Source: Pseudonocardia sp. HH130630-07 (GTDB lineage Bacteria > Actinomycetota > Actinomycetes > Mycobacteriales > Pseudonocardiaceae). From it: 64,000 bases of DNA. How positions within the stretch are numbered: position 1 is the stretch's first letter; each line of letters begins with the position of its first letter. Location: positions 3,906,001-3,970,000 of the forward strand of contig NZ_CP013854.1 of the NCBI RefSeq assembly GCF_001698125.1, read 5' to 3'. Under the pieces are notes generated by a model. The model was not told where the DNA came from. It saw only the letters and a program-made list of their open reading frames with translations, and ran no database searches. This document shows, one piece after another, positions 8,846-17,232 of this stretch. A program made the translations under genes and the position numbers.

Positions 8846-10048
8846 TCAGGTGCGGTCGAGCAGGTCACGGAGCACCCCCAGCCCGGCGTGCACCTCGGCG
8901 AACGACGTCGACAGCGCCGCCGGGCCGATCCGCAGCCCGTCCGGGTCCCGGAAGTCGGGCAGGACCCCCGCCGCGTGCAGCGGGGCGAGCAGGTCCCGGA
9001 ACCCGGGGCGGGTGAGCATCACGTGCCCGCCCCGGACGGACGGCTCGCGCGGCGAGGCGACGGTGACCCCGTGCGGGGCGAGCCAGGCGTCGGCGATCTC
9101 CAGCACGTAGCCGGTCAGGGCGAGCGACTTCGCCCGCACCGCGTCGATCCCGGCCTCGGCGATCATCTCCAGCGACACCTGCAGCCCGACGGCCGCGAGC
9201 ACCGGCGGGGTGCCCGAGAGCAGCCGCCGGATCCCGGTGGCGGGGGTGAAGTCGCGTTCCATCGCGAACGGCTCGGCCCGGCCGACCCAGCCGGGCAGCG
9301 GGTTCTCGATCCCGGGCTGCAGGCCGGACCGCACGTAGCCGAACGCCGGTGCCCCCGGCCCGCCGTTCAGGTACTTGTAGCCGCAGCCCACCGCGAGATC
9401 GGCGCCCCACGCGTCCAGCTCGACCGGGATCGCGCCGGCCGAGTGCGACAGGTCCCACAGGACGAGCGCGCCCGCGTCGTGCGCGATCCGGGTGATCGCG
9501 GCCGCGTCGGCGATCCGGCCCGAGCGGTAGCCGACGTGGCTCAGGCAGACCAGCGCCGTCCGCTCCGACACGGCCGCGGCGACCTGGTCCGGGGTGATCC
9601 CGCCCGCCGGGTCGGTCCCGACCGCGTGCACCCGCAGCCCGCGCTCGGCGGCGACCCCGCCGACGACGTCGCGGTCGGTGGGGAAGTCCCCGGCGTCGGT
9701 GACGATCCCGTCGCGGCCCGGCCGCAGCGCGACCGCGGCCCGGACGAGCTTGTGCAGCAGCACCGTCGTCGAGTCGGCGACGACGGTCTGCCCCGCGGCG
9801 GCGCCGAGCACCAGCGCGCCCAGCTCCTCCGGGAGCTGCCACCAGCCCTCGTCCCAGCCCCGGATCAGCCGGGTGCCCCACTCGTCGCGGACGAAGGCCG
9901 CCAGCCGGTCCGCGGTCGCGGCCGGCGGGCGGCCCAGGGAGTTCCCGTCGAGGTAGGCGACCACGTCCGGGGCCGGGCTGAACCGGTCCCGGAAACCGGC
10001 GAGCGGGTCGCCGGCGTCGCGGGGCGCGGGATCGAGCGGGTCGGTCAT
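8846..10048 (-). CDS. kynU: Kynureninase
   Basis: 400 residues, the usual family length. PLP-dependent hydrolysis of kynurenine (or 3-hydroxykynurenine) to anthranilate (or 3-hydroxyanthranilate) and alanine. Diagnostic motifs are YLDGNSLGRPP (about 32-42), the DFPTDRD loop (121-127), DLSHSAGA with the PLP-pyridine Asp (199-206) and K225 in GCGYKYLNGGPG, the Schiff-base lysine. The C-terminal ARG/SER region LRIGPAALSTSFAEV is normal. No tryptophan dioxygenase or kynurenine formamidase gene is next to it, so it could serve tryptophan breakdown from elsewhere or supply anthranilate for another pathway. The ATG lacks a close ribosome binding site; GGGAGGAG is about 25 bases upstream. Confidence 0.93.
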   Translation of the reverse strand: MTDPLDPAPRDAGDPLAGFRDRFSPAPDVVAYLDGNSLGRPPAATADRLAAFVRDEWGTRLIRGWDEGWWQLPEELGALVLGAAAGQTVVADSTTVLLHKLVRAAVALRPGRDGIVTDAGDFPTDRDVVGGVAAERGLRVHAVGTDPAGGITPDQVAAAVSERTALVCLSHVGYRSGRIADAAAITRIAHDAGALVLWDLSHSAGAIPVELDAWGADLAVGCGYKYLNGGPGAPAFGYVRSGLQPGIENPLPGWVGRAEPFAMERDFTPATGIRRLLSGTPPVLAAVGLQVSLEMIAEAGIDAVRAKSLALTGYVLEIADAWLAPHGVTVASPREPSVRGGHVMLTRPGFRDLLAPLHAAGVLPDFRDPDGLRIGPAALSTSFAEVHAGLGVLRDLLDRT

Positions 10049-10136
10049 GCCGGCAGTCTGCCGCGGAGCTCCTCCCGGTGCGCGCCCCCTGTGCGACAGG
10101 GGAACCCGCGGTGGGGGGATACCCCTCGCGGACCCC

Positions 10137-11303
10137 TCAGCCGGCGAGCCGCCGGGCGAGCAGCCGGAACGCCGGCGTCGGCAGCTCGGGTGCGAGGTCC
10201 ACCGCGCAGGTGCGGGCCAGGATCTCCAGGGTCCGCGGGCACGCCGTCGGGCCGTGGTCGATCTCCACTCCGACCGCCGCGTACGGGTCCAGCGCCGGGT
10301 GCAGCGGGTTGCGGGCCTGCAGCGACCGCCAGTTGGTGTAGACGTGCCGGCCGGTGTCGATCAGCCGGTGCACCCCGCGGTTGCGGCCGAACGCCGTCGC
10401 CGCCGCGACCGGGTCGGAGGTGTGCGCGAACTCGACCGCCAGCCCCGCGGCCCCGGCCGGGTCGTGGTGCGGGATCGGGACGGGCCCGCGCCCGCCGAGC
10501 GGCGCCAGCGCCTCCAGCACGATCTGCCGGTGCCGGGCGCGCCGGGCGATCTGCGCGTCGAGCGCCTTCAGCTGCGGGCGCAGGACGGCCGCGGACAGCT
10601 CGGGCATCCGCAGGTTGACGCCCACGATGAGGTCGGCGTCGTTCCCGGCGAATCCGGGGCGCTCGTAGCTGCCGACGTCGTGGTACATCGACGCGCGCTC
10701 GAACAGCGCCGAGTCGTTCGTCACCAGCGCCCCGCCCTCACCGGCGCGGATGTTCTTGTGCTGGTTGAAGCTGAAGCAGCCGGCGTGCCCGATCGAGCCG
10801 ACCTTGCGGCCGCGGTAGGTGACGCCGATGGCCTGGCAGGCGTCCTCGATCACGACGAGGTCGTGCGCGGCCGCGACCTCCATGATCGCGTCCATGTCGG
10901 CGACGTGGTTGCCCATGTGCACCGGCAGGACGGCCCTGCTGCGGGGGGTGATCCGGTCCTTGAGGTCGACCGGGTCCATCGTCAGCGACTCGTCGATCTC
11001 GACCAGCACCGGCACCGCACCGACGGCGAGCGCGGCGGCCGCCGTCGACACCCAGGTGTAGGCGGGGACGAGCACCTCGTCGCCGGGCCCGATCCCGGCC
11101 CCGACGAGCGCGGCCACCAGCGCGCTGGTCCCGCTGTTCACGGCCAGCGCGTGCCGGGTCCCGAGGTGCGCCGCGAGCTCCTGCTCGAAGCGGCCGACCT
11201 CGGAGCGATCCCCGCCGGTGAACCGGCCGAGCTCCCCGCGGCCGAGCACCCGGACGGTGGCAGCCATACCCCTTGCGGTCGTCGCCGCGGCGGCAAGTCC
11301 CAT
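10137..11303 (-). CDS. DegT/DnrJ/EryC1 family aminotransferase
   Basis: 388 residues from an ATG with AGGAGG seven bases upstream; a later ATG (residue 13) is possible. Sugar/cyclitol aminotransferase fold: NSGTSALVAAL (56-66), GDEVLVPAYTWVSTAAA (74-90), the PLP Asp in VIEDACQAIG and Schiff-base K183 in FNQHKNIRAGEGG. The enzyme should transfer an amino group to a keto-sugar or keto-cyclitol. It is transcribed divergently from a GMC oxidoreductase gene 167 bases away. The pair (alcohol oxidation, then transamination) is a known logic in aminocyclitol biosynthesis (scyllo-inosose type aminotransferases with flavin dehydrogenases), so joint action on one substrate is plausible but unproved. No glycosyltransferase or nucleotide-sugar genes are near. 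Confidence 0.87.
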   Translation of the reverse strand: MGLAAAATTARGMAATVRVLGRGELGRFTGGDRSEVGRFEQELAAHLGTRHALAVNSGTSALVAALVGAGIGPGDEVLVPAYTWVSTAAAALAVGAVPVLVEIDESLTMDPVDLKDRITPRSRAVLPVHMGNHVADMDAIMEVAAAHDLVVIEDACQAIGVTYRGRKVGSIGHAGCFSFNQHKNIRAGEGGALVTNDSALFERASMYHDVGSYERPGFAGNDADLIVGVNLRMPELSAAVLRPQLKALDAQIARRARHRQIVLEALAPLGGRGPVPIPHHDPAGAAGLAVEFAHTSDPVAAATAFGRNRGVHRLIDTGRHVYTNWRSLQARNPLHPALDPYAAVGVEIDHGPTACPRTLEILARTCAVDLAPELPTPAFRLLARRLAG

Positions 11304-11322
11304 AATCGTCCTCCTGGACCGG

Positions 11323-11347
11323 GGTTCTCCCGATAACGGGGGGAACC
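11323..11347. promoter_or_regulatory. Imperfect inverted repeat in the DegT/GMC divergent region
   Basis: GGTTC and GAACC enclose CCCG and CGGG around ATAA, just upstream of the DegT ribosome binding site. A direct repeat ACGACACCG x2 follows near 11353-11373. Either could be an operator shared by the divergent genes, or a hairpin in the DegT leader. Confidence 0.35.
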
Positions 11348-11470
11348 GGTCGTACGACACCGAAACGACACCGTGCTCGGGTCCCGCACACCGCGGCGGG
11401 ACCGGAGACGACGGTACCGAGCACGTCCGTACCCCCGTCCCGGGGGACACGACCGGAAGGATCCGAGCGC

Positions 11471-13120
11471 ATGCTCATCGACACCCGGCGGGCGCTACCC
11501 GGGTCCTGGTTCGAGACGGAGGTCTGCGTCATCGGGAGCGGACCTGCCGGTGCGGCGGTCGCCGCCGAGCTCGCCGACCGGGGCCTGCGCGTGGTCGTCC
11601 TGGAGGGCGGTGGGCCCGGTGTCGGCAGGACCGCGCGGGACACCTACCGCGGCGTGACGGGCAGCGGCGCGCACGACCCGGTGGACGCCGTCCGCCAGAA
11701 GCGCCTCGGCGGCACGTCACTGGTCTGGGGCGGGCGGTGCGCCCCGCTCGACGACATCGACTTCGCCGAGCGGGACTGGCTGCCCGGCACCAGCTGGCCG
11801 ATCACCCACGACGAGCTGCGCGGCTGGTACCCGGTGGCGCAGCGGCACCTCGACGCCGGTGCCTGCGAGTACTCGGCGGCCGGGTCGGGGTTCCCGCTCA
11901 CCCCGTCCGGGGTGTCGTCGGAGACGCTGCGCTGGGACGACCTGTGGCGGTGGAGCCCGCCGACGTCGTTCGCCCCGCGGGTCGAGGCGATGGCGCGGGC
12001 CGGGCGGATCCGGCTGTTCCTGCACGCGACCGTGACCCGCCTGGACCGCGACGAGGTGTCCGGGGCGGCGACCGAGGCGGTCGTCGTGCCACAGCCGGGC
12101 CTGGAGGTCCGGGTGCGGGCGAAGCACTTCGTCGTCGCCGCGGGCGGGCTGGAGTCGGCCCGGATCCTGCTGGCGTCCGACGGCTACGGCGGCACCGGCA
12201 TGGGCACCGGCATCGGCGACGGGTACGACCAGGTCGGCCGCAACTACATGGCGCACCCGGTCGGCGAGGTCGGCCGGCTGAGGCTCACCAGGACCGGGCG
12301 CGAGATGGGCCTGGGCTACCTCCCGACTGACGACGGCGTCTACGCCCGCCGGATGCTCTCGCTGACCGAGCGCACCCAGACCGAGCAGCGGCTCGGGAAC
12401 CTCAAGGCGGCGCTGTGGTTCGCCGACCCCAAGGACCCCGACCACGGCGACGCCCTGCTGTCGACGTTCGCGCTGACCTACTGGGGCATGGGCAAGCTCC
12501 GCACCGGGTTCAAGGCCGCCGGGACGCACGCCCAGTACGTCCGGACCAGCGGCATCGGCCGGCACGTCCGCAACGTCGCGGCCGACCCCCTGCGGGTCGC
12601 CCGGTTCGCCCGCGGATGGGCCCGGCCGCGGGTCACCGGCGAGCGGCGGGTGCCGTCGTTCATGCCGCTGGACTCCGGTCACTGCCGGCTGCGCTTCGAC
12701 GCCGAGCAGACCCCGGACCCGGAGAACCGGGTCACCCTGGACCGGGAGCGCGACGCGCTGGGCCAGCACCGGCTGCGGGTCGACTACCGGGTCTCCTCCG
12801 CCGACCGGGACTCGATCGCGACCTCGCTGTCGCTGATCGGCAAGGAGCTGGAGCGGACCGGGCTGGCCCACGTCGACCTGTCCGACGTGGAGCGGGTGCA
12901 CGACATGGACATGACCGACGGCACCCACCAGATGGGCCTGCTGCGGATGTCCTCGTCGCCGCGGCACGGCGTCGTCGACCCGGAGTGCCGGGTGCACGAC
13001 ACGCCGAACGTGCACGTCGCGTCCAGCGCGGTGTTCCCGTCGGCGGGTGCGGTCGGGCCGACACTGGCCCTGGTCGCGCTGGCCTGCCGCACGGCGGACG
13101 TGATCGCCCGCGAGCACTGA
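11471..13120 (+). CDS. GMC-family FAD-dependent oxidoreductase
   Basis: 549 residues; ATG with GGAAGG nine bases upstream. N-terminal FAD Rossmann motif GSGPAGAAVAAELADRG (about 23-39) and acidic strand end VVLEGG; QKRLGGTSLVWGGRC (about 76-90) is the FAD-binding loop of this family; SARILLAS is the second strand; and the C-terminal GMC_oxred_C block has the active-site His in DGTHQMGLLRM with VHVASSAVFPSAGAVGPTLALVALACR. It oxidises a primary or secondary alcohol, often on a sugar or polyol, and passes electrons to an unknown acceptor. The insertion around 300-400 (LTYWGMGKLRTGFKAAG) is typical of bacterial sugar/cyclitol dehydrogenase members. No Tat signal is visible, so it is cytoplasmic. 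Divergent partner: the DegT aminotransferase. Confidence 0.88.
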   Translation: MLIDTRRALPGSWFETEVCVIGSGPAGAAVAAELADRGLRVVVLEGGGPGVGRTARDTYRGVTGSGAHDPVDAVRQKRLGGTSLVWGGRCAPLDDIDFAERDWLPGTSWPITHDELRGWYPVAQRHLDAGACEYSAAGSGFPLTPSGVSSETLRWDDLWRWSPPTSFAPRVEAMARAGRIRLFLHATVTRLDRDEVSGAATEAVVVPQPGLEVRVRAKHFVVAAGGLESARILLASDGYGGTGMGTGIGDGYDQVGRNYMAHPVGEVGRLRLTRTGREMGLGYLPTDDGVYARRMLSLTERTQTEQRLGNLKAALWFADPKDPDHGDALLSTFALTYWGMGKLRTGFKAAGTHAQYVRTSGIGRHVRNVAADPLRVARFARGWARPRVTGERRVPSFMPLDSGHCRLRFDAEQTPDPENRVTLDRERDALGQHRLRVDYRVSSADRDSIATSLSLIGKELERTGLAHVDLSDVERVHDMDMTDGTHQMGLLRMSSSPRHGVVDPECRVHDTPNVHVASSAVFPSAGAVGPTLALVALACRTADVIAREH

Positions 13121-13134
13121 CGGGTACCGGAGGT

Positions 13135-14274
13135 TCAGCCCGGCAGCCGGACCACGCCGGTGCCCGCGCTGTCGTCGAGGGCGGCCCACAGGGCGTCCAG
13201 CGGCAGGGGGCGCCGCCGGGTCCGGACGACGGCGCCGTGCGTCGGCGTCGGCACGAACGGGTAGGACGAGGCGAGCCCGCCGATCGACTCGCAGAGCCGG
13301 CGGGCCACCCCGTCCAGGGCCGGGACGTCGAGCCCGGGCAGGACCAGCAGGAACTCCTCGCGCCCGATCCGGACCGGCCGCCCGGTGGCCCCGGTGGGGC
13401 CGTGCAGGAGCCCGGCGATGCTGCGCAGCACCGAGGCCTCGGCCCGGAACCCGTGCCGGTGGCCGACCCCGCCGAGCCCGCGCACCCGGAGCAGGACCAG
13501 GCCGAGCGGCAGGGTGCCCCGCGCCGAGCCGTGCATCCAGCGGTCGAGGAAGGCCCGGGTGGGCAGCCCGCTGCGCGGGTCCCGCTCGGCCCCCGGCTCG
13601 TAGGTCTCCACCAGGCTCTGCGCGGCGTCGGCCCGGCGCCGCTCGTCGGACAGGCTGCGGGCCAGCCGGTCCGCGGCGGCGTCGTAGCGCCGGTCGGTGG
13701 CGGTGCCGGGGATCGCCACGACCCGCGACAGCACCTCGTCGAGGGCACCGGTGCGCCGCCCGCCGAGCCGGGGCCCGAGCAGCCGGCGCAGGCGCAGCAG
13801 CTCGGCGTGGGCGTCGGAGTGGCGGAACGACCAGCTCGCGCCGAACATCCGGCCGCGCTCCAGCGAGCGGGCCCCGCCGTCGACCGACTCCAGGTCGGTC
13901 GCGACCACGCCGGCCCCGGACCGTGGCGTGAGCACGGTGACGCTCCACTCGCGGGCCGCCGGTTCGCCGTCGTCGAGCAGGACGCAGCCCAGACCGGGCG
14001 GGAGCAGCGCCGGTGGCTCCCCGGCGAGTGCGACCACGGCGCCGCCGTCGCACCGCTCGGCGATCCGGGCCCAGGTGTCCAGCTGCGGTTCCAGGTACTC
14101 GAACCGCTGGAACATCCCGATCACGGCCATCGGCCGGTCCCGCGACGGCGCGAGCGCGAAGTCCTCGACCGCGTGCGACAGCGTGACCAGCAGCGGTTTC
14201 GTGACGGTGCGGGTGGGCCGGCCCACCGCCTCCCCGCCGTCGTCGGAGACGGGCGTCGGGACGACGTCGAGCAT
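13135..14274 (-). CDS. DICT sensory domain protein with degenerate GGDEF domain
   Basis: 379 residues; ATG with GTGAGGTG upstream. Residues about 25-150 fit the DICT domain (KPLLVTLSHAVEDFAL, DRPMAVIGMFQRFEYLE), a sensory module found with diguanylate cyclases and often proposed to sense light or ligands with partners. A helical linker (about 200-225) leads to a GGDEF-like domain (about 230-375). The metal-binding Asp region reads LVLLRVRGLGGVGHRHGF, with no acidic pair, and the signature is GREEF (RIGREEFLLVLPG) instead of GGDEF. So it should not make c-di-GMP; it may bind a nucleotide or a partner. The gene converges on the GMC gene and is divergent from the serine hydrolase, with an A+T-rich promoter region at 14285-14350. 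Confidence 0.82.
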   Translation of the reverse strand: MLDVVPTPVSDDGGEAVGRPTRTVTKPLLVTLSHAVEDFALAPSRDRPMAVIGMFQRFEYLEPQLDTWARIAERCDGGAVVALAGEPPALLPPGLGCVLLDDGEPAAREWSVTVLTPRSGAGVVATDLESVDGGARSLERGRMFGASWSFRHSDAHAELLRLRRLLGPRLGGRRTGALDEVLSRVVAIPGTATDRRYDAAADRLARSLSDERRRADAAQSLVETYEPGAERDPRSGLPTRAFLDRWMHGSARGTLPLGLVLLRVRGLGGVGHRHGFRAEASVLRSIAGLLHGPTGATGRPVRIGREEFLLVLPGLDVPALDGVARRLCESIGGLASSYPFVPTPTHGAVVRTRRRPLPLDALWAALDDSAGTGVVRLPG

Positions 14275-14476
14275 GGTCACCTCACACGTTTGCAGTAACG
14301 CTTGGCGCCTAGATATACACAAGGTAGTTGACTCTGCATCTATCGGGGTGCGCTTTTCCCGGCTCCATCGAAAGGTGCAACCCGGCACGTGCATCCCTGT
14401 GCGCGATGTCCGCGGCCCGGCCGTAGCCGACGCTGGTGATCACCAGTTCCGACCGAGCGACGGGGGTGTCCACGCG

Positions 14477-16450
14477 ATGGAGAACGGTGACCGGAGGAGA
14501 CGGGCCGGACGCGTGCCGGCCGCGCTCCTCGCCGCGGTGGCGGTGCTCGCCGCGGCCGGGGGATGTGCGGCCGCGACGGCGGGCGGGCCGCAGCCGGCGC
14601 CCCCGGTGCCCGCCCCGGCCCGGGCCGAGCTGGGCCGGGCAGACGTGGACGCCTGGCTGGACGGCCTGGTCCCGGCGGCCATGGACCGGGCCGGGATCGC
14701 CGGCGGTGTGGTGAGCGTGGTGCAGGACGGCCGGGTGCTGACCGCCCGCGGTTACGGCGACGCGCGCCTGGGCCCCGACCGGGCGCCGGTCGACCCGGAC
14801 CGCACCCTGTTCCGGGTGGGATCGGTGTCGAAGGTGCTGACCGCGACCGCGGTGCTGCAGCTGGCCGGGCAGGGTCGCATCGACCTCGACGCCGACGTGC
14901 GCCGCTACCTCGACTTCGACCTGCCGCAGCGGTTCGACACCCCGATCACGATGCGGCACCTGCTCACCCACACCGCCGGGTTCGAGGGGCGCATCCGCGG
15001 GCTCATCGCGTTCGACGACCGCCCGGCGGACCTCCGCACGGCACTCGCGACCGACCCGCCGGAACAGGTGTTCGCGCCCGGCAGCACGCCCGCGTACTCC
15101 AACTACGGCTACGGCCTCGCCGGGTACGTCGTCGAGCGGGTCGCCGGGATCCCGTTCGAGGACTACGTGCAGCGCAACGTGATCGACCGGGCCGGTATGG
15201 ACTCGGCGAGCTTCGCCCAGCCGCTGCCCGGCGGGCTGCGCGAGCGGCTCTCGGACGCCTTCACCGGCTCCGACGGCCCGCCGATGCCGTTCGAGACGAT
15301 CTCGCCGGCCCCGGCCGGCTCGCTCGCCGCCTCGGCGACCGACATGGCCCGGTTCGCGACCGCACTGCTCGACGGCCGGTTGCTCGACCCGGCCACCGGC
15401 GCGCTCATGCAGCGGCCGGGACTCGACGCGTCCGCACTGGGGGAGCTCGCGCAGGGCCCCCGGATGGCGCTCGGGCTGTTCGACGAGTCCCGCAACGGCA
15501 CGCGCATCCTCGGGCACGGCGGCGACACCGACTTCTTCCACTCGCACCTGCAGCTCTACCCGGACAGCCGCACCGCGGTCTTCGTGTCGCTGAACAGCAG
15601 CGGGACCGGCGGCAGCGACACGCTCGACCTGCGCAACGCCGTCCTGGAGGGCTTCGCCGACCGCTACTTCCCGGCCGCGTCCCCGCCGGCCGCCGCGGCC
15701 GCCGCCGCACCGGACGGGGCGGCCGCGCTCGCCGGGACCTACGAGGCGGCCCGTGCGCCGTTCAGCACCTTCACCTCGGCGCTGAGCCTGACCGGCCAGA
15801 CGACGGTCACGCCGCGCCCCGACGGGACGGTGGTGATCTCACCCGGCCCGGCGAGCGTGCACCCGGCCGCGTACGAACAGGTCCGGCCGGGGGTCTGGCG
15901 GGAGATCGGCGGCCAGCGCACGCTCAGCACCCGGACCGCCGACGGCCGGGTGGAGGCGATCGGCTACGAGTCGGCGTTCACGCTGCTGCGCATCGGTTCC
16001 GCCCGGGACGCCGGGACCGCGGTGCCGGTACTCGTCGGCTCGGTGCTGCTGCTCGTGGCGAGCCTGCTCGCGTGGCCGCTCGGTGCCGTGGCGCGCCGCC
16101 GGTACCGGGCCGCGGCACCGGCGCCACTCGGCCGGACCGACCGCATCCTGCACGGGCTGACCCGCGGTGCCGTCGTCGCGGCGCTGGTCGCGCTCGCGGG
16201 GTGGGCCGCGTCGATCGCGACGATCGCCTCGCTCGGCGAGGTCCCGTTCGCCGTCCTGCAGGTGCTGCAGGTGGCGCAGTGGGCGGCGCTGCTGGGCGTG
16301 GTCCCGGCGCTGCTGGGCGTCGGGTCCGCGGTGCGGGCGGGCGCCGGGCGCGGCCGGGTGGCCGGTCGGGTCGTCCAGCTCGTCGCGCTGGCCGGTACCG
16401 GCTGGATCGCCGTCGCGTTCGGGCTGCTGTCGTCGAGCCTGAGCTACTGA
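14477..16450 (+). CDS. Membrane-anchored serine beta-lactamase-like hydrolase
   Basis: 657 residues. Basic N-terminus, hydrophobic segment and a possible lipobox AAGGC (C30) give export and perhaps lipidation. The beta-lactamase/class C-like domain (about 55-400) has S116-V-S-K119 nucleophile motif, Y207-S-N209 and the HGGD motif in place of KTG. It probably acts on peptides or esters outside the cell (D-aminopeptidase, esterase or penicillin-binding-like activity). A linker rich in Ala follows, then a lipocalin-like region and about four C-terminal membrane helices (about 515-650), an arrangement common in actinobacterial members. Start chosen at the ATG before the basic segment; the ribosome binding site is weak. 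Confidence 0.86.
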   Translation: MENGDRRRRAGRVPAALLAAVAVLAAAGGCAAATAGGPQPAPPVPAPARAELGRADVDAWLDGLVPAAMDRAGIAGGVVSVVQDGRVLTARGYGDARLGPDRAPVDPDRTLFRVGSVSKVLTATAVLQLAGQGRIDLDADVRRYLDFDLPQRFDTPITMRHLLTHTAGFEGRIRGLIAFDDRPADLRTALATDPPEQVFAPGSTPAYSNYGYGLAGYVVERVAGIPFEDYVQRNVIDRAGMDSASFAQPLPGGLRERLSDAFTGSDGPPMPFETISPAPAGSLAASATDMARFATALLDGRLLDPATGALMQRPGLDASALGELAQGPRMALGLFDESRNGTRILGHGGDTDFFHSHLQLYPDSRTAVFVSLNSSGTGGSDTLDLRNAVLEGFADRYFPAASPPAAAAAAAPDGAAALAGTYEAARAPFSTFTSALSLTGQTTVTPRPDGTVVISPGPASVHPAAYEQVRPGVWREIGGQRTLSTRTADGRVEAIGYESAFTLLRIGSARDAGTAVPVLVGSVLLLVASLLAWPLGAVARRRYRAAAPAPLGRTDRILHGLTRGAVVAALVALAGWAASIATIASLGEVPFAVLQVLQVAQWAALLGVVPALLGVGSAVRAGAGRGRVAGRVVQLVALAGTGWIAVAFGLLSSSLSY

Positions 16451-16482
16451 CGGGCCCTGGTCGGTGGCGCCGCCGGGGCCCG
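16451..16482. terminator. Nested GC-rich hairpin between convergent genes
   Basis: CGGGCCC ... CGGTGGC GCCGCCG ... GGGCCCG forms a nested hairpin in the 37-base gap between the serine hydrolase and SMR genes. It could terminate both; no U-tract. Confidence 0.4.
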
Positions 16483-16487
16483 GTGGC

Positions 16488-16811
16488 TCAGTGCCGGGCA
16501 CCGAGCTCGAGCGCCAGCACCCCGGCGATGACCAGGCCGATACCGCCGATCTGCACGGGGGTGAGGCCGTCGCCGAGGAACACCGCGCCGATCACCGCCA
16601 CCAGCGCGACCCCGGCGGCGGCCCAGATCCCGTAGGCCACGCCGACCGGCACCCCGGCCTTGAGCACCTGGGAGAGCAGGACGAAGGCGCCGAGGTAGCC
16701 GATCACCACCAGGACCGACGGGACGATCCGGGTGAACCCCTCGGACAGGCGCAGGCTGATGGTGGCCATGACCTCGAGGACGATCGCGGCGGCGAGCAGG
16801 ATGTAGGGCAC
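16488..16811 (-). CDS. Small multidrug resistance (SMR/EmrE) family transporter
   Basis: 107 residues, the normal SMR length, with four membrane helices. The conserved membrane glutamate is in the first helix (VLEVMATISLRLSEGFTR; the aligned E in EmrE is E14), and the GxAYGIWAAAGV segment in helix 3 is the family signature. It works as an antiparallel dimer exchanging protons for cationic compounds, or guanidinium in the Gdx branch; the branch cannot be fixed by eye. Start is a GTG at 16809-16811 with GGAG eleven bases upstream. A longer frame upstream exists but has unconserved Arg/Gly content and carries tandem repeats, so it was not used. Confidence 0.9.
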   Translation of the reverse strand: MPYILLAAAIVLEVMATISLRLSEGFTRIVPSVLVVIGYLGAFVLLSQVLKAGVPVGVAYGIWAAAGVALVAVIGAVFLGDGLTPVQIGGIGLVIAGVLALELGARH

Positions 16812-16961
16812 GGGTCGGCACTCCGGGGTCGGCGGGATGTGGAGCCCCGAGTGCACACCCCGACGTCGCGTCGGCCTCCAGGCGAACGGCGTGTGACCCC
16901 GGCCATCCCCGGCCGCGCCGGGACCGCCGTCGCCTCGGGGACGACCGCCCTGCAGGAAACC

Positions 16962-16999
16962 GGTCCCGCACGAGAAGCCTGGTCCCGCACGAGAAGCCT
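16962..16999. repeat. Tandem 19-bp direct repeat
   Basis: GGTCCCGCACGAGAAGCCT occurs twice with no gap (16962-16980, 16981-16999). A third partial copy (GGCCCCGCACG) begins at 17000. Confidence 0.85.
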
Positions 17000-17001
17000 G
17001 G

Positions 17002-17030
17002 CCCCGCACGGGGCCCGGTCCCGTGCGGGG
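17002..17030. repeat. Perfect 11-bp GC hairpin
   Basis: CCCCGCACGGG (17002-17012) pairs with CCCGTGCGGGG (17020-17030) around a seven-base loop. It contains the same CCCGCACG core as the adjoining tandem repeat. It may act as a terminator or be part of the repeat unit. Confidence 0.6.
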
Positions 17031-17095
17031 GCGGGGAACCGGCGCGAGCCCGGTGGCCGACGCGAGGTGGGCGCGGTGTGGATGCGCACGTCGGT

Positions 17096-17156
17096 GATCA
17101 CGTTCTCTGGAACGGGATCGACGTGCTGGGGCGGTCTCGTTCCACAGAACGTGATC
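17096..17156. repeat. Long inverted repeat, 18 of 19 bases
   Basis: GATCACGTTCTCTGGAACG (17096-17114) is complementary to 17138-17156 with one mismatch and a 23-base loop. Each arm itself contains the palindrome GTTC-N4-GAAC. It may be a pair of operator sites or the trace of a small mobile element. Confidence 0.65.
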
Positions 17157-17165
17157 GAGAGTGGC

Positions 17166-17214
17166 TCAGGCCCCGGCGGGCACCGTGGGTCCGGCCTCGG
17201 CGAGCCGGGTCGCG
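17166..17214 (-). pseudogene. Remnant 3' end of an aminotransferase gene / direct repeat copy A
   Basis: 49 bases match the last 49 bases of the aminotransferase gene at 19370-19418 with two differences. Read on the minus strand it ends TRLAEAGPTVPAGA-stop, against TRLAEAGRTVPAGA-stop in the intact gene. Nothing else of that gene is present. Together the two copies are direct repeats bracketing a 2.2-kb island. Confidence 0.8.
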
Positions 17215-17232
17215 GTGCGGCGGCGGCCACGG

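Larger units (their letters stand above)
16812..17232. other. 421-base non-coding region rich in repeats
   Basis: Upstream of the SMR gene there is no credible gene. The region holds a 19-bp tandem duplication, a GC-rich hairpin, a long near-perfect inverted repeat and the remnant of an aminotransferase 3' end, each listed separately. This density of repeats beside the XRE-DUF5753 island suggests past rearrangement. Confidence 0.6.

Noticed and set aside
16812..17009. N-terminal extension of the SMR frame
   Set aside because: SMR proteins are about 107 residues and begin at the first helix; the extension covers repeats and has no family resemblance.
17096..17156. GTTC-N4-GAAC as a LexA (SOS) box
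   Set aside because: Actinobacterial SOS boxes have the order GAAC-N4-GTTC, and no DNA-repair gene adjoins.
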